Below are positions 23,382 through 34,944 of a stretch of DNA of 64,000 nt, one piece after another. The DNA comes from Chelonoidis abingdonii. Lineage: Eukaryota > Chordata > Testudines > Testudinidae. Location of the stretch: assembly GCF_003597395.2 (NCBI RefSeq), contig NC_133770.1:27383953-27447952 (forward strand), given 5' to 3'. Position numbers and translations under genes: made by a program. Below the pieces are notes generated by a model that made no database searches, was not told where the DNA came from, and saw only the letters and a list, made by a program, of their open reading frames with translations. How positions within the stretch are numbered: the stretch's first letter is position 1; each line of letters starts with the position of its first letter.

Positions 23382-24538
23382 TGATGGGCTAGATCACAGA
23401 ACCCCCCTTGGAAGCTGCCACCTGATGTGCCAAGACTACTACTACCCCTGCTTTCCTGCCCTATCAGCTTAGGACTTCAGTGCCCTGCCTGGTTTGAGCC
23501 AGACTCACTAACCTGCTGCAAATCCAGACCCAGGTTTGAATCACGTCTCCTAACAGCTGTAGGCTTACCTGAAAGCCGCTAACAGAGGTGTTCTTAACAC
23601 TGAGATGCGCAACTCCCAATAGGGTCTAAACCCAAATAAATCTGTTTTACCCTGTATAAAGCTTATGCAGGGTAAACTCATAAATAGTTAGCCCTCTCTA
23701 ACACTGATAGAGAGAGATATGCACAGCTGTTTGCCCACCTAGGTATTAACACATACTCTGAGTTAATTAATAAGTAAAAAGTGATTTTATTAAATACAGA
23801 AAGTAGGATTTAAGTGGTTCTAAGCAGTAATAGACAGAACAAAGTAAGTTACCAAACAAAATAAAATAAAACATGCAAATCTATGTCTAATCAAACTGAA
23901 TACAGATAATCTCACCCTTAGAGATGCTTCAGTAAATTTTTTCCTCAGACTGGACACCTTCCAGGCCTGGACACAATTCTTTCCCCTGGTACAGCTCTTG
24001 TTCCAGCTCAGGTGGTAGCTAGGAGATTCTTCATGATGGATGTCCACTTTGTTCTGTTCGACCCCTTTATATCTCTTTTGCATAAGGCAGAAATCCTTTG
24101 TCCCTCTCTGGGTTCCCACCCCCTCCTTCTCAATGGAAAGACAACAGGTTAAAGATGGATTCCAGTTCAGGTGACATGATCGCATGTCACTGTAAGACTT
24201 CAAGCCTTCATTCCTCCCAGCCTAACTCACAGGAAGGCCTGCCTGCAAACGGAACCATCCACAGTCAATTGTCTTGGCTGATGGGAGCCATCAAGATTCC
24301 AAACCACTTTAATGGCCCACATTTTGCATAATTACGATAGGCCCTCAGAGTTATATTTCATATTTCTAGTTTCAGATACGAGAGTGATACATTTATACAA
24401 ATAGGATGACCTCACTCAGTAGATTATAAGCTTTGTAATGATACCTTACAAGAGACCTTTTGCATGAAGCACATTCCAGTTACATTATATTCACTCATTA
24501 GCATATATTTATAAAATCATATAGAGTGCAATATCACA
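23382..24538 (-). mobile_element. long solo LTR (about 1.16 kb), antisense
   Basis: This copy is the reverse complement of the LTR at 36165-37370. Shared blocks include 'tttaccctgtataaagctta', 'acactgatagagagagatat', 'gaccttttgcatgaagcac' and 'ttccagttacattatattca'. The plus-strand end 'gagtgcaatatcaca' corresponds to the 5' end of the other copy. 'gattttattaaata' supplies AATAAA on the minus strand, and 'cctttatatctcttttgc' lies where the TATA-like box sits in the other copy. The left boundary is approximate and I could not find a matching target duplication. Confidence 0.7.
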
Positions 24539-24830
24539 GAAAGGTCTCTCCTTGGGACTGAAAACCCTGGAGGCATATATTAGAGCTTGTATTAGACCTG
24601 TCCAAGCATGTATTAGAGCTGTCTTTTCTGGCCTGTGGGCGCTCCATGGATCTAGAAGCTGCAAAGGTGAAGCAAAGCCATTGTTGCTATTCACTTCAGG
24701 TCCTGTGTGGAGTGCATTTTGGCTGGACCAGAGATTTCCAGCCATATAGTTGAATTCATCACTAGTGTAAGAAGGTCCAACTCAGTGGCATTCCATGACA
24801 TTTTTAGTATGACATGCACTTGCTGCAAGG

Positions 24831-24864
24831 AATGACCTCACACATATGATGCATGTGAGGTCAT
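24831..24864. repeat. short inverted repeat
   Basis: 'atgacctcacacat' and 'atgtgaggtcat' face each other around a few bases. A second small palindrome, 'gcatgcaatgcatgcattgc', follows at about 24942. They may be remnants of a palindromic repeat. No function can be inferred. Confidence 0.5.
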
Positions 24865-25227
24865 GCTGTGTGGAGGAAGCTATTTTGTTCTACATGTGCC
24901 TTTGGGGACTGGATAGAATTGCCCCACAGGCAGTTCTGGGGCATGCAATGCATGCATTGCATACCTAGAGGGCGTGCCACTGGTCCAGCTCCACTGAAAG
25001 CACCAGAGAGGTGATGACAGTGCTTACTGAGAGATGAGAAGCCCCCTCAACGCCAACTGTCTTCACTCTCTTGTAGCATCTCAGCACTGGATCAAATCTC
25101 ATAGCACTTGAAGAAGTTGGACACAGTGTCTTGCACACAAAAGGGAAGTTTACTTATTTACAGTGCATTACTGAACTGTGTCAGTACACCTGAGACAAGC
25201 AAAATGAAAGAAAACATCATTATACGC

Positions 25228-25351
25228 TAGGTTGACCAGATAGCAAGTGTGAAAAATCGGGACACAGGGTGGGGGATAATAGGAGCCTATATAAGAAAAA
25301 GCCCCAAGTATTGGGACTGTCCCTATAAAATCAGGACATCTGGTCACCCTA
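25228..25351. mobile_element. 124-bp MITE
   Basis: The terminal inverted repeats are taggttgaccagat (25228-25241) and atctggtcacccta (25338-25351), 13 of 14 paired. The interior reads 'aaaatcgggacacagg', 'ggagcctatataagaaaaag' and 'gggactgtccctataaaatc'. This small element is widespread in turtles. The terminal TA could be either the target duplication or the first bases of the element. Confidence 0.8.
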
Positions 25352-25940
25352 TTACACACTGTTAGTTGCACACTGACGAGTTCATGGTGACACAGCCAGG
25401 AATAAAGAATCTAAATCTGGTTTCCTTGAAGGATAGTTGAACATGTTTGCGTATAAAAGAACCAACTCTTTTTCTCAGTGGGTATGCTGGGTGTACAAGT
25501 CCTACAGTCCAAGGAAAAGGGTTCAAAGGGAGCCTAAACTGTTGATGTATGAAGTGTATGAAATATTTTATGAAGGATGTAAGGCCTCAATCTTGCAGTG
25601 ATTTCTGTATGGATACAAGGCCCTGAGTGAGAATTTAGCCATTTTCTCAGGTATTTGGACTAGAATCTTTTGGTGTTTAGAATGTTTCCATCTTAATATT
25701 CCAAAGCAGCAAAGATTTTTCCCCAGGTCAGATTGACAGTGACCTTGGGTTTTTTTCACCTTCCTCAGTAGCACGTAGGTATGGGTCACTTGCTGGGATC
25801 ATCTGCCATTTCAGGAGCCTTGAGCTCTGGCGCATGTGGGTCCCTCTTATTCTCTGCCTGTGGCATAAAATAGACTAGTCTTCCATGGGTCTCATGTACT
25901 TTGGTCTTGTTTCACATTTAGTGTGCAAGTGCTGGGTGGT
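25352..25940. other. non-coding stretch
   Basis: No gene or recognisable repeat. Confidence 0.3.
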
Positions 25941-26015
25941 GTCAGTGACCTGTGATATACAGGAGGTCAGATTAGATGATCTAATGGTCCCTTCTGGCCT
26001 CTCTGACTCTATGAA
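25940..26015 (+). mobile_element. CR1 LINE, short 3' tail
   Basis: It contains 'acctgtgatatacaggaggt', 'cagattagatgatctaatgg' and 'tcccttctggcctctctgac', ending 'tctatga', which is the usual CR1 terminal motif. It is strongly 5'-truncated, as is typical of the family. Confidence 0.85.
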
Positions 26016-27120
26016 CATTCCTTATATAATTTTTTTCAGATGTCACAATCCCTCTTAGCACTCCACAGGACAGTCCCAACACTCTCTCTGTCTTCTGCTC
26101 CACTGTGCAATTTTTTCTGACTTCATTAGCATGAAGGGCTCTTGACTTAGGAATTTGCTTCCATGCCCTTGACTCAAAATAGCCTAGATGTATTGACTTC
26201 CAGGATAGGTTTATTTGTTTTCACTGGTTTAGAGGGCAGTTGAGAAGCATGGGGTAGCTGGGGTTTTTAGGGAGGTTAGGATTTTCATTTCATAGCTGAT
26301 TGCCTGATGGGTTGATTTGTTGTGTTATATGGCTCAGATGTTCTCAGGCTAGACTTGTTGTTTTCATGTAAGGGTTGTGTAAATTAAAAGAACTAAAGTG
26401 ACATACAAGAAAGCTGAAACAGCATGGGAAAAATACATATCCAGCAAAACCAGGGAAAGGCAAATTAGATATTTAAAATTATCTCCATTTTAATAGTTTT
26501 TTATATTAGTAGTAATACGGGTAACGTAATCTGTTCTTAACAATGTATAAATCGTAACTTGAAAGCTTCTATGTAGTGGAATTTGAAGATCCTTAGTTTT
26601 AACACTATACCTTGTCTCAAATGTAGTTTTGATATTATACAACCAATCAAATTCCTAACCCATCATAATCGGTAACTCAGTTCCCATTTATACCTAAGAA
26701 GCTGCTGACAACTGATTAAACACCAATATCTCCACAAAAACATAGACATTTCACTCCTGCTGGGTATCAAGTGAAAGAATCTAAAGTTTAAAATGACTTT
26801 AAGTTTGACGTGCAAAGTCTTGATATGCATGCCTACTCCCTGCTGATGTTTAAATGGAATTTTTCTTCAATATTTCCTGTGATGTTTCCTGTTTTGGCCT
26901 TAGATTCTTATTTCCTGTTTCCTTAGATTTTTATTTTCTGTTTTGTCAGTGGTCTTAGATTCTTGATGAGATTTTTCATATTTACATACAACATGTGATT
27001 GAATATTAGGGTAATTTGATGAAACTTTTCACCCTGGTTCCATGTAGTTTGTCACCTCCAGCATTTGAACTTCTGTTTCAACAATTCATCAGAATTCATA
27101 AAGAGTTTGACCAGACAGCA
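26016..27120. other. non-coding stretch, nothing recognised
   Basis: AT-rich. At 26870-26945 the phrase 'tttcctgttt' recurs with 'ccttagattctta', suggesting a decayed local duplication. No gene is seen. Confidence 0.3.
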
Positions 27121-27124
27121 TACC

Positions 27125-27330
27125 AGCAAGGCAGAAGACCAGAACCCTGAGATTAATAACTGGATTTATTCTATTAAATTTTACAAATACAGCACCTCTG
27201 TATGCTCATGAGGACAGGCACCCTGTCTCTGTATTTCTCTGTACAATATCTAGCACAAATAGGGCCTCTGAGCAAGACCACAGTAGAAATAAAAAATAAA
27301 AATAAATAAATAGGTAAATAACTTATGTAC
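27125..27330 (+). repeat. SINE or LINE 3' end with A-rich tail
   Basis: 'gaggacaggcaccctgtctc', 'tgtacaatatctagcacaaa' and 'tagggcctctgagcaagacc' followed by an A-rich, AAAT-type tail match a common sauropsid retroposon end ('gtacagcgcctagcacaatg' in younger copies). The element class is uncertain. Confidence 0.5.
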
Positions 27331-28095
27331 AAAATCTAAATAGATAATAATTGCACAATTGCTTATGTGGCATTGTCTGTGCCGGTATTATTAACTACTG
27401 ACTGGATGATGTACCTGGATTATTATTAACCCAGAATATCTGCTTTAGCATGTTAAGAAATGGTTATAACTCTACTGGTTGCATCAGAACATAAAGATAG
27501 GAAGTCTCCCATTCTAAAGTAAGATTTGTTTCAGAGTAAACACTTCATATATGAGTTCTGGGCTAGAATAAAATCGAAGTTGTGGAGGTATACAAGCCAC
27601 CCCAGGCTTGCCACCCCAATCTGCATTTGTTACATTCTGGCCTGAGGTTGGAGTCACTAAAGAATATTGTCCTTCAGCATTTATGCAGACAATGACTCTG
27701 GTACACTAGGTTGAGTCAAGAACTTACATCTTATATTTACTTCAGATGATGTCTGAACATATATTCAAAAAATATTGATGGCTCTTATTTTTGGCATGGA
27801 GTTGGCAGTTTGGTGGAAAGGAGTATGTCAGAATTATTATACGCTTGTCATGGTCTGACCATTACTTCATTCAAGCTGATCTTAAGGCACATCTTTGGGA
27901 TTAATGAACCCAGATGGGTTTTAGTGCTCTCTGGGATGGGTGTGGTCCCTGGGTTGTTTTGAGGCTCTTGTAGGAGACTGGGAGGGGATTGGGCGTGCTG
28001 CTGCATGGGGGGCCCCTCCTGCGTAGTGGCGAGGTTCGTGGAAACAGTGCAGTGAAGTCTCACCTGTGCAATGTGGCTCTGCATGCCAGAAGACA
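27331..28095. other. non-coding stretch
   Basis: No gene was seen. A G-rich patch at 27930-28030 has antisense open frames without similarity. Confidence 0.3.
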
Positions 28096-28099
28096 GTGC

Positions 28100-28300
28100 T
28101 CATCAAGGGAACTGTGAGTCAGGGGCTGGGGAGCACCAAGCGGGTGGAGCATGGCAAGCCCTGACCCCACTCCATGGCTGGAGCGCCAGAGTGAGGCAAG
28201 ACCCCAACCCTGCTCCCCGGCAGGAGCTAGAGGGCAGGATAAAAACATCTGATGAGCTGGAAGCGGCCCGTGGGCCATAGATTGCCCACCTGTGTTCTAT
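28100..28300. mobile_element. hAT-type DNA transposon end fragment
   Basis: The right side reads 'gaagcggcccgtgggccata' and 'gattgcccacctgtg', which fits the terminal region of hAT elements whose ends read 'caggggtgggcaaac' in antisense. The interior has the G+C-rich 'gctccccggcaggagctaga' block. The left end is missing. All open frames through it, on both strands, are spurious. Confidence 0.5.
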
Positions 28301-30115
28301 GTGATCATTGGAATATCCCTGACAATGAAGTGTACCTTTAAAAAACATGGCTGAATTCTTCCTGTACTTGGGATATGACATCCCAGTTGTGAGGTTTTAG
28401 AGGCACCTGCCTCACACGACCTGTATAATAAATTCAAACTGATCCTAAAGCAAACTAACTGCATGGGTCAGAAAAATTTAGGTTATTCATTATTTTTCTG
28501 TAACCTGAACTAGCAAAGTGTAAATCATTGTTTCTCTCTAGTGGCTAGTCCACATAAGAGGATAAGAAGCTACTTTGGCCAACAGCTAGAGGTAAAATTG
28601 TTCCTTTCATTTAGGTAGTAGTGGTTTATACTTGTAGCTGTGAAGATCCTGTGTTCAAACCACAGCCCCTTATTACCCTCCCTCCCCTCATTACATTTCA
28701 TTTTTGTGAGCCTCAGCCACAATGGAGATGTCAAAATACCTCAATACAGCTTCTCTTCATCACAGTATTCTCAATCCAACCAGAATCAGGAAAGCCTGTT
28801 CTCTGAGATTTTCAGTGCAAGTTGGAAGAGCCAGAATTGTGGACTACTTTGAAAATCATTGGAATCTTTGCTAATCCGGACCAAATTAAGGCTCAAAACT
28901 GTTTCACGTTCATCCATTAACTATTCTAAGATCTGCTATTGGCAAAACTCTATGCTCATCATCAGGCACATTCTATAAATAAAATCAAATGGAAATATGG
29001 GGAAGTGAAGAACCAAGACATTACCTGAAAATTAGTTAAACGTTATCTCTCCTGTCTTTAAGTCAATCTGGGATTTCGAGAATTCCATTTCAGTTTATGC
29101 TTCACTAACTTCTCTGAACTATCCCCATTAAACCCCTGCTTAATCAAGATTCTTATTTTTGCTGATTCTTTTTCAGTGTTCTCATAGTAGAATCCTATAA
29201 TCAGTATTCTATAGCTTCAATTATAGCTGTCTCTCTAAAAACCTGAAATACAACCTTTCATTTCCCTGTGGGATCCTTCATGTTCTTGATGGAGTCGTGA
29301 GGATCTCATAATTTTGTGATAATAAAAAGGCTTTTATCTGAAGGTGGAATGAATAGATTTGGACCATCCTGGGTACCCTGGGAGGCCCACTGCACATTAG
29401 AATTTGCCCTTTTTTCGGGGTCAATAATAAATAAATGCAGGGCAACATGAAAGTTACTGTGTATTGCCTACTCAATGTGTCTTCAGACTGGTGAGTATAA
29501 GAATCACATCCTATCCTTTTAAAATTGATTTTTAAACACTTTTAAAAAGTACATTTAGTGCTTGTGAAAAGTGCTGGCATGGTTGAAGTGGAGATTGAAA
29601 TCTGTATCTGTCTACCTACCAATCACAAGCATGGCCAGCGGGACTGCAAACCTATTCACACTGCACTATCAGTACACTTCAACACCAGCCAGGGAATATG
29701 TCCCCAGACACACATGAGTGAATGCAGAAACGGTGAGTGCATTTATCCAGGTATCCCGAAAGGGGTCACTGTGACAATCATGGAGCTGCTATGTATCATT
29801 CTATGAATAATAATGTGCAATAATGGTATGAATTTGTACTGCTCAGTGAGGTAAAGCTACTCTGTAGCTATGGAAGATTATTAGAATTTCCTGTATGGAT
29901 CACAGACCATTTTGCTGGTTTAACAACCATGTTCGACATACTCAGTTAGGTTTACAACTTGGCTACAGCATGGATGTCACGGTCAGACATCATCTTGGTC
30001 ATCAGTCAGCTGCTCTTCCAATATTGGTGCTATTTTACCTGCTCATATAGCTTGTAAATTGAGGAGATTAAGGATACTGGGTGTAGTACAGCAAAAGAGC
30101 CTGGTGCACTGGGGC
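28301..30115. other. non-coding stretch, nothing recognised
   Basis: No gene, RNA or well-kept repeat recognised. Open frames are short and without similarity. Confidence 0.35.
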
Positions 30116-30604
30116 TGTTGCAAGATCTGAGGCCTAAACCAAAGGCTGTGAGCCAGAGTAGGACCGGCCTTGCCAAAATAATAACACACTAAATTTTTAA
30201 GTAAACACATTTCAAAAGGCTAATACAAATACACCCCAATCTAATACAAGAGAAGATGGTTTGACAGAATAATGAATAGAGATATTTTGTCCAAAATACC
30301 AGGAATAAGAGGAGGTAACAAACAGATGTCATAAAACACGTAAGATGGTACGCAAGTTGTTTGTCCCAGTTGTTTGTTTCAGTCTATAAATGTCAGGGTA
30401 CCTCATCTTATCCGTTTTTGTGGCATCTGGAACAGCAGAGACTCCTGCTGTTGACTGAGCCACTCCTTTCCACTAGGCACTCATGTGTGTTAGTGTACCT
30501 GTAACCATGGAGCCAGGGTGCTAGGACTGTGATTTGAGGGCAATAAACCTGGCTGAGGGCCTTTGTCACCGAACTGTGCCAGTGGTCTTTCTTTAAGAGT
30601 AACA
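30116..30604 (+). mobile_element. probable solo LTR, about 489 bp
   Basis: The block can be bounded as TGTTGC...GTAACA. A TATA-like 'tctataaatgtcaggg' lies near 30383 and an AATAAA signal at 30541-30547 ('gcaataaacctgg'), followed by 'cctttgtcaccgaactgtgcc', an arrangement I associate with LTR R-U5 regions in birds and turtles. No target duplication was found, so the ends are uncertain. Confidence 0.45.
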
Positions 30605-30784
30605 TTGAAGTATGCTGAATTCGCAGGCTGCACCGTCTGCTAGTGCTGATAACACTGAAGCTCCAAGAACAGAATGACTGAGCAGCCTGACCAGTGTTAC
30701 CAAGGAAACAGCATCACAGCCTTGTAGGTGTTTATCTCTGTCTGAGGAATTGGAACAAATGTAGTTGTATTTTAGAGCTTGGCT

Positions 30785-31290
30785 GTAAACTGACATCAGG
30801 AATCATAACATTCAAAAACCAGTGGGAGAACATTTCAACCTCCCTAACCACTCAGTGACAGACTTGAAGGTGGCAATTTTACAACAAAAAAATTCAAAAA
30901 CAGACTCCAAAGACAGACCCCTGTACTTGAATTAATATGCAAATTAGATACAATTAACATAGGTTTAAATAGAGACTGGGAATGGTTGGGTCATTACACT
31001 AATTGAATCTATTTCCGGATGTTAATTTCTCACAACTTCTATGGGTCATCTCAATTATCACTTCAAAGGTTTTTTTTCTCCTGCTGATAGCTCATCTCAG
31101 TTGATTGGCCTCTTACAGTTGGCATGGCTACTTCCACCTTTTCATGTTCTCTGTATGTATAAATATCTTCTTTCTGTGTGTTCCATTCTATGCATCCGAA
31201 GAAGTGGGCTGTAGCCCACGAAAACTTATGCTCAAATAGATTTGTTAGTCTCGAAGGTGCCAAAGTAGTCCTGTTCTTCTTGAAACAAAA
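30785..31290 (+). mobile_element. Penelope-like element, 3' end
   Basis: Penelope-like elements encode an RT, and many also carry a GIY-YIG endonuclease at the C-terminus. Here the last codons of the endonuclease (30785-30915) are followed by about 370 bp of 3' sequence ending in 'gaagaagtgggctgtagccc', 'acgaaaacttatgctcaaat' and 'tagtctcgaaggtgcc'. The same tail occurs in reverse at 4027-4305. The element is strongly 5'-truncated. Its 3' end abuts a broken CR1 copy at about 31291. Confidence 0.7.
30786..30915 (+). pseudogene. GIY-YIG endonuclease C-terminal remnant of a Penelope-like element
   Basis: The frame reads DIRNHNIQKPVGEHFNLPNH and then SVTDLKVAILQQ. The pattern N-P-V-G-E-H-F-N-x-x-x-H-S-x-x-D-L-K-V is what I recall from the C-terminal half of the Penelope-like GIY-YIG domain. 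The catalytic GIY and YIG strands and the reverse transcriptase are absent. Only about 40 codons remain before stops and frameshifts. Confidence 0.65.
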
Positions 31291-31291
31291 T

Positions 31292-31323
31292 AGGCATTAA
31301 ACTCCTTGGCATCATCAGCTATT
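31292..31323 (-). mobile_element. CR1 LINE, downstream piece after a SINE insertion
   Basis: Read on the minus strand, 'actaatagctgatgatgcca' and 'ggagtttaatgcctattttg' continue the CR1 linker that is interrupted at 31511. The matching part of the CR1 at 661-725 ('caaatagcagatgacatcaa', 'ggtatttaatacctattttg') confirms the order. The remainder of this CR1 is missing, cut off by the Penelope-like tail. Confidence 0.75.
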
Positions 31324-31511
31324 AGTTTCATAGAATATCAAGGTTGGAAGGGACCTCAGGAGAGTATCTAGTCCAACCCCCTGCTCAAAGGAGGACAAAT
31401 TGCCAGATTTTTTTTTTTTACTCCAGCTCCCTAAATGACCCCCTCAAAGACTGCACTCACACCCCTGGGTTTAGCAGGCCAATACTCAAACCACTGAGCT
31501 ATCCCTCCAGA
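31324..31511 (-). mobile_element. tortoise Pol III/SINE (tRNA head, CR1-type tail)
   Basis: Read on the minus strand, the element starts at about 31511 with 'gggatagctcagtggtttga', an A-box-like tRNA start. It continues with 'ttggcctgctaaacccaggg' and a degenerate B box ('gtgagtgcagtcttt'). The unique part 'ggtcatttagggagctgg' leads to a CR1-type tail with 'gggggttggactagatact' and 'cccttccaaccttgatattc', ending tatga. It is a non-autonomous SINE thought to be copied by CR1 machinery through this shared tail, and it is characteristic of cryptodiran turtles. It lies within a CR1 copy of the same orientation. Confidence 0.85.
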
Positions 31512-32610
31512 GTAGAATACCTATACTTTCCTTCATCTTTATATTGCGCCTACTGTATTTATAGATCCTCTTTTTATTGCCTTTTATGTCTTTTACTATG
31601 TGTAACTTAATTTGTGCCTTAGCCTTTCTGATTTTTTCCTTGCATGCTTGCGCTATTCCTCTGTTCTCATCCTTAGCAATTTCTTTTTTTTTTTTTTAAT
31701 TTTTGTAGGATTCTTTTTAGAATTTTGAGGTAATTAAAGAGCTCCTGATGCCGTCATATTGTCCTCTGCCTACTCATACTATCTTTCCTTTGCATTAGGA
31801 TAGTTTGCTGTTGTGCCTTTAAAACTGTCTCTTTGAGAAACTGCTAGCTCTCCTGAACTGCTTTTTCCCTTAGATTTTCATCCCATGGGACTTTACCTAA
31901 CAGCTCTAAGTTTGTTAAAGTCTCCTCATTCTGCTTCTCTGACTCCTTCTTTCCTTATAATTATGAAATCTATCACTTCATGATCATTTTTACCCAAATT
32001 ACCTTCAACCGGCAGATTTGCAATGAATTCCTCACTGTTTTTTTAGAGTCAAGGCTGAAAAGGCTGCCCCCTTGTTACTTCTCCCTTCTGAAACTAAAAG
32101 TTTTCTGCAGTACATTCCAGGAACTTATTTTACATTTTGTGTTTTGCTGTATTACTTCTTCAGCAGATGTCTGTATGGCTAAAGTTTACTCTTTACAGGA
32201 CTTGTGCTTCTGATATTTCTGTTGTTTGTTTTAGAAATGCCTCACACACCGCCGCCTCCTGATATGGAGGTCTACAGTAGACCCCAAACATGACACTGCT
32301 CCTGTTTTTCCCCTTTTATCTTCACCCAAAGACTTTCAGCTGCTCACCTCGGAACACCTGTATGTATTCTTGATGTATAATGCAACACTTCCTCCCTTTC
32401 CCCCTTTCTGTCTTTTCTGAACGAGCTGAACCTACATACCAATATTCCAGTCATGAGATTTATCCCACCAAGTCACTCTGATGCCTATTAAGTCATAATT
32501 TAGCTTATGTACTAATGCTTCCACTTCTTCCTGTTTATTCCCCATAATGCTTGCATTTATGTATAAACATCATCTAAACTGTTCAGCAGATTCCTCCACT
32601 GTTATCCTTC
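31512..32610 (-). mobile_element. CR1 LINE, endonuclease and linker part
   Basis: The minus strand from 32610 down to 31512 gives the CR1 endonuclease followed by the same linker that is seen at 185-660 on the plus strand. Matching blocks include 'cagtttctcaaagagacagt' and 'aaaaagaatcctacaaaaat'. Stops and frameshifts are frequent. A tortoise SINE is inserted at the downstream end and the RT half is absent. Confidence 0.8.
32085..32600 (-). pseudogene. CR1 ORF2 apurinic-like endonuclease remnant
   Basis: CR1 uses an apurinic/apyrimidinic-type endonuclease to nick its target. The minus-strand translation gives MGNKQEEVEALVHKLNYDLI, then TWWDKSHDWNIGM (the E-T-W motif is changed to V-T-W), KGGKGGSVALYIKN and GVYCRPPYQE. 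The order and spacing fit the N-terminal two thirds of the domain. An in-frame stop follows the DWNIGM stretch and there are several frame changes, so it is inactive. Confidence 0.8.
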
Positions 32611-32754
32611 TTGTTGCTCCTATTCCCCCTGCCCCATATACTTCCTCTATCATTTAGTCTTCTGATAAGATTACCTTTTTTATATCAGCCTGTGGCCTTT
32701 TGTCTTCTGCCTCCTTTGAACCTAATTTAAAGACCTCCTCAGTAGGTTGGTGAG

Positions 32755-33455
32755 TAGATGAATGTATCTAAATAAATAGAAAGCTGTGGGAGGAGCCAAT
32801 AGGGCAGTCAGACAACAGATCTAGATAAGGACACCCCAATACACACCTGAAAGACTATGAGTTATGCTGTTAGCCTTAAGATTCTGTCTCTGGTCTTTAA
32901 TAGTGTGCAATCCTTATGTTTTTCAAAGCTGGGAGGCTAGAGATCAACAGAACACGAAAGAGTTAAAAACTTTTCTCAAGGGGGCATAGGAAAGTCAATT
33001 GTCAGACTCTGTCTGTAGATACAGGCTGTCTCAGATAGCGAATCTGCAGAGGGAGTGTAAGGAGTAGGGCCTTCTCTGATTCATGGAACGGTTAGCCTTG
33101 GAAAAATCTAGACACTTGTACAATCTGTTTTATTGTTTTTGAGATATATTTTCTCTGCAATGCTTTTGTTCTAAATAAATAATACTTTGCTTTGTGGAAG
33201 ATGTTTGGTCACTGATTACCACTGCCATTGCCCTGGAGGGAACATAATTGCAGGGTTTGGACATAAGTCAGATCTGCTTAGGTAAATCGTACTTGATGCA
33301 CAGGGATCTGCAACTAGGGCCTGGACTGAACAGGGAAAATCATGTGATTTCATCCCTAGAGACAGGTCACAGCTCAAGACGTGAGACTTAAAGACGGTGC
33401 ACTCAGGAAGACTGGGAGAAGTCAGAGGTGCAGTTTGCCTCTTAAATGTGACAAC
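32755..33455 (+). mobile_element. probable LTR or LTR fragment
   Basis: The order suggests an LTR: 'gtgggaggagccaatagggc' upstream, AATAAA at 33173-33180 ('ctaaataaataatact'), then about 280 bp of U5-like sequence beginning 'ttggtcactgattacc'. I recall turtle LTRs with similar blocks. No clean TG...CA ends or target duplication were found, so boundaries and even class are uncertain. Confidence 0.4.
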
Positions 33456-33689
33456 CACCTTTATGGGTAAGAAGGTAGTTCAGTCCCAGGCCTATTTAGT
33501 ACTTTGATTCTCTGCTAAGATTTCTTACTAGGGTACTAATCAGTGCCATACATGGTGGTACTGTAGTATTTATGATGTGTCTACAGCACCATAGACTTTT
33601 TACATTGGCTACCCAACAACTATCAGATAGTGACATGGGCCATATTAAGGATATTCCTTCGGCTATCCCTTGATGTGAGGATGATGTCT

Positions 33690-34944
33690 GCCAAGGGAGC
33701 TCATTGGTGGATTTTTAGGTGGCTAAGGAGCCCAATTTGTGCCCTGCAGATTTTCCCACAGAAGTGACAGGTTTAATCTTGGAGGCAACATAGTTGTTGA
33801 CTGGAGTGTTGTGCCCTTTCTTTCTTCTTCTGTCACTTCTTTGTCTTATGATCACATCTGTTCTCAAAGTGAGCTGTGGCTTTGTGTATGGTGTGGCGTC
33901 ACTGTGTTCTATTCCGTGCCAAGTCCTCCCAGCTGGTTGAGTTGACGCCTCCCTTTTTAAAGTGTACTTTCAATATGTCTTTGAAGCGCTTCTGCTGCCC
34001 TCCGCTAGCCCTTCTTCCCTGACTTAACTGAGAGAAGAGTACTTGCTTTGGGAGGTGAATGTCAGGAATATGTACACAGGGCCAGTGCAGCGGAGTTGGT
34101 GTTTCGTGACCTGTGGTTCTACACTGCTGATGTTGGCTGCAGAGAGAGCGCTGATGTTAGTGCATTGATCTTCCCAGCTGATCCTGAGAATCCTTCTGAG
34201 GCAGCACTGCTGGAACTCCTCCAGCCGCTTGAGATGTCATTTGTAGGTTACCGAGGTCTCACACCCATAGAGAAGGGTGGGAATGACAACTGCCTTGTAA
34301 ACCAAGATCTTGGTGCCTGTTTGCAGATCCCTATCATTGAAGACTCGTTTGAGTAGTCTACCAAAGGATGTGCTGGCACAGCAGATCCCGTATTCAATTT
34401 CTGGCTGTTTGGAAGAGATGGCTGCCAAGGTTCACATTTCCAGGGGTTTTCCACCAATAGTGATTTGTGAAGTATGAAGAGTAGTTTGTGCAGATCAGGG
34501 CTGATAGAGTACCTCAGTCTTCCTGATGTTGAGAGAGAGACCCAAGCTGTGATAGGCATTTGCAAAAAGATGTAGGGTGCTTTGCAGGTCGGCCTGTGTG
34601 TGTGTGAGGATGACACAGTCATCTGCATACTGAAGATCAATGATGCCAGTTCTCGTGATCTTAAATTTTGTTTGGAAACATCAGAAACTGAGGAGCAGGC
34701 CATCCTTATGATGCTCAATCCCGATTCCATCAGTAAGGTGGTCACAGATGAGAATCAGCATCACAACAAGGTAAATGGAAAAGAGTGTTGGAGCAATGAC
34801 ACAGCCTTACTTGACATGATGAATGGTTTGGTCTCTGAGCCATTGCACAGAATGGTGGCAGTCATCCCATCATGGAGTAGTATGATGATGGAAATGAATT
34901 TCTGTGGACAACCAAATCTACACAGCACCTTCCAGAGGGCATCA
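33690..34944 (-). pseudogene. RTE-like reverse transcriptase, palm to C-terminus
   Basis: Read on the minus strand the broken frames give LWKVLCRFGCPQKF, then LQYADDCVIL with the catalytic Y-A-D-D at about 34618-34632. After a frameshift come SFGRLLKRVFNDRDL and LVYKAVVIPTLLYGCET (34237-34428), the characteristic C-terminal block of this LINE type. Multiple frameshifts separate the pieces. It is dead. The 165-codon minus-strand open frame at 34248-34745 is partly out of register with it. Confidence 0.75.

Noticed and set aside
31440..31511. tRNA-like sequence on the minus strand
   Set aside because: It is the head of the tortoise SINE, followed by the SINE body and a CR1-type tail. The B box is degraded and there is no sign of an intact acceptor stem.
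34248..34745. 165-codon minus-strand ORF as a gene
   Set aside because: Lies within the RTE-like LINE and is mostly in the wrong register relative to the RT protein, which is split across frames.
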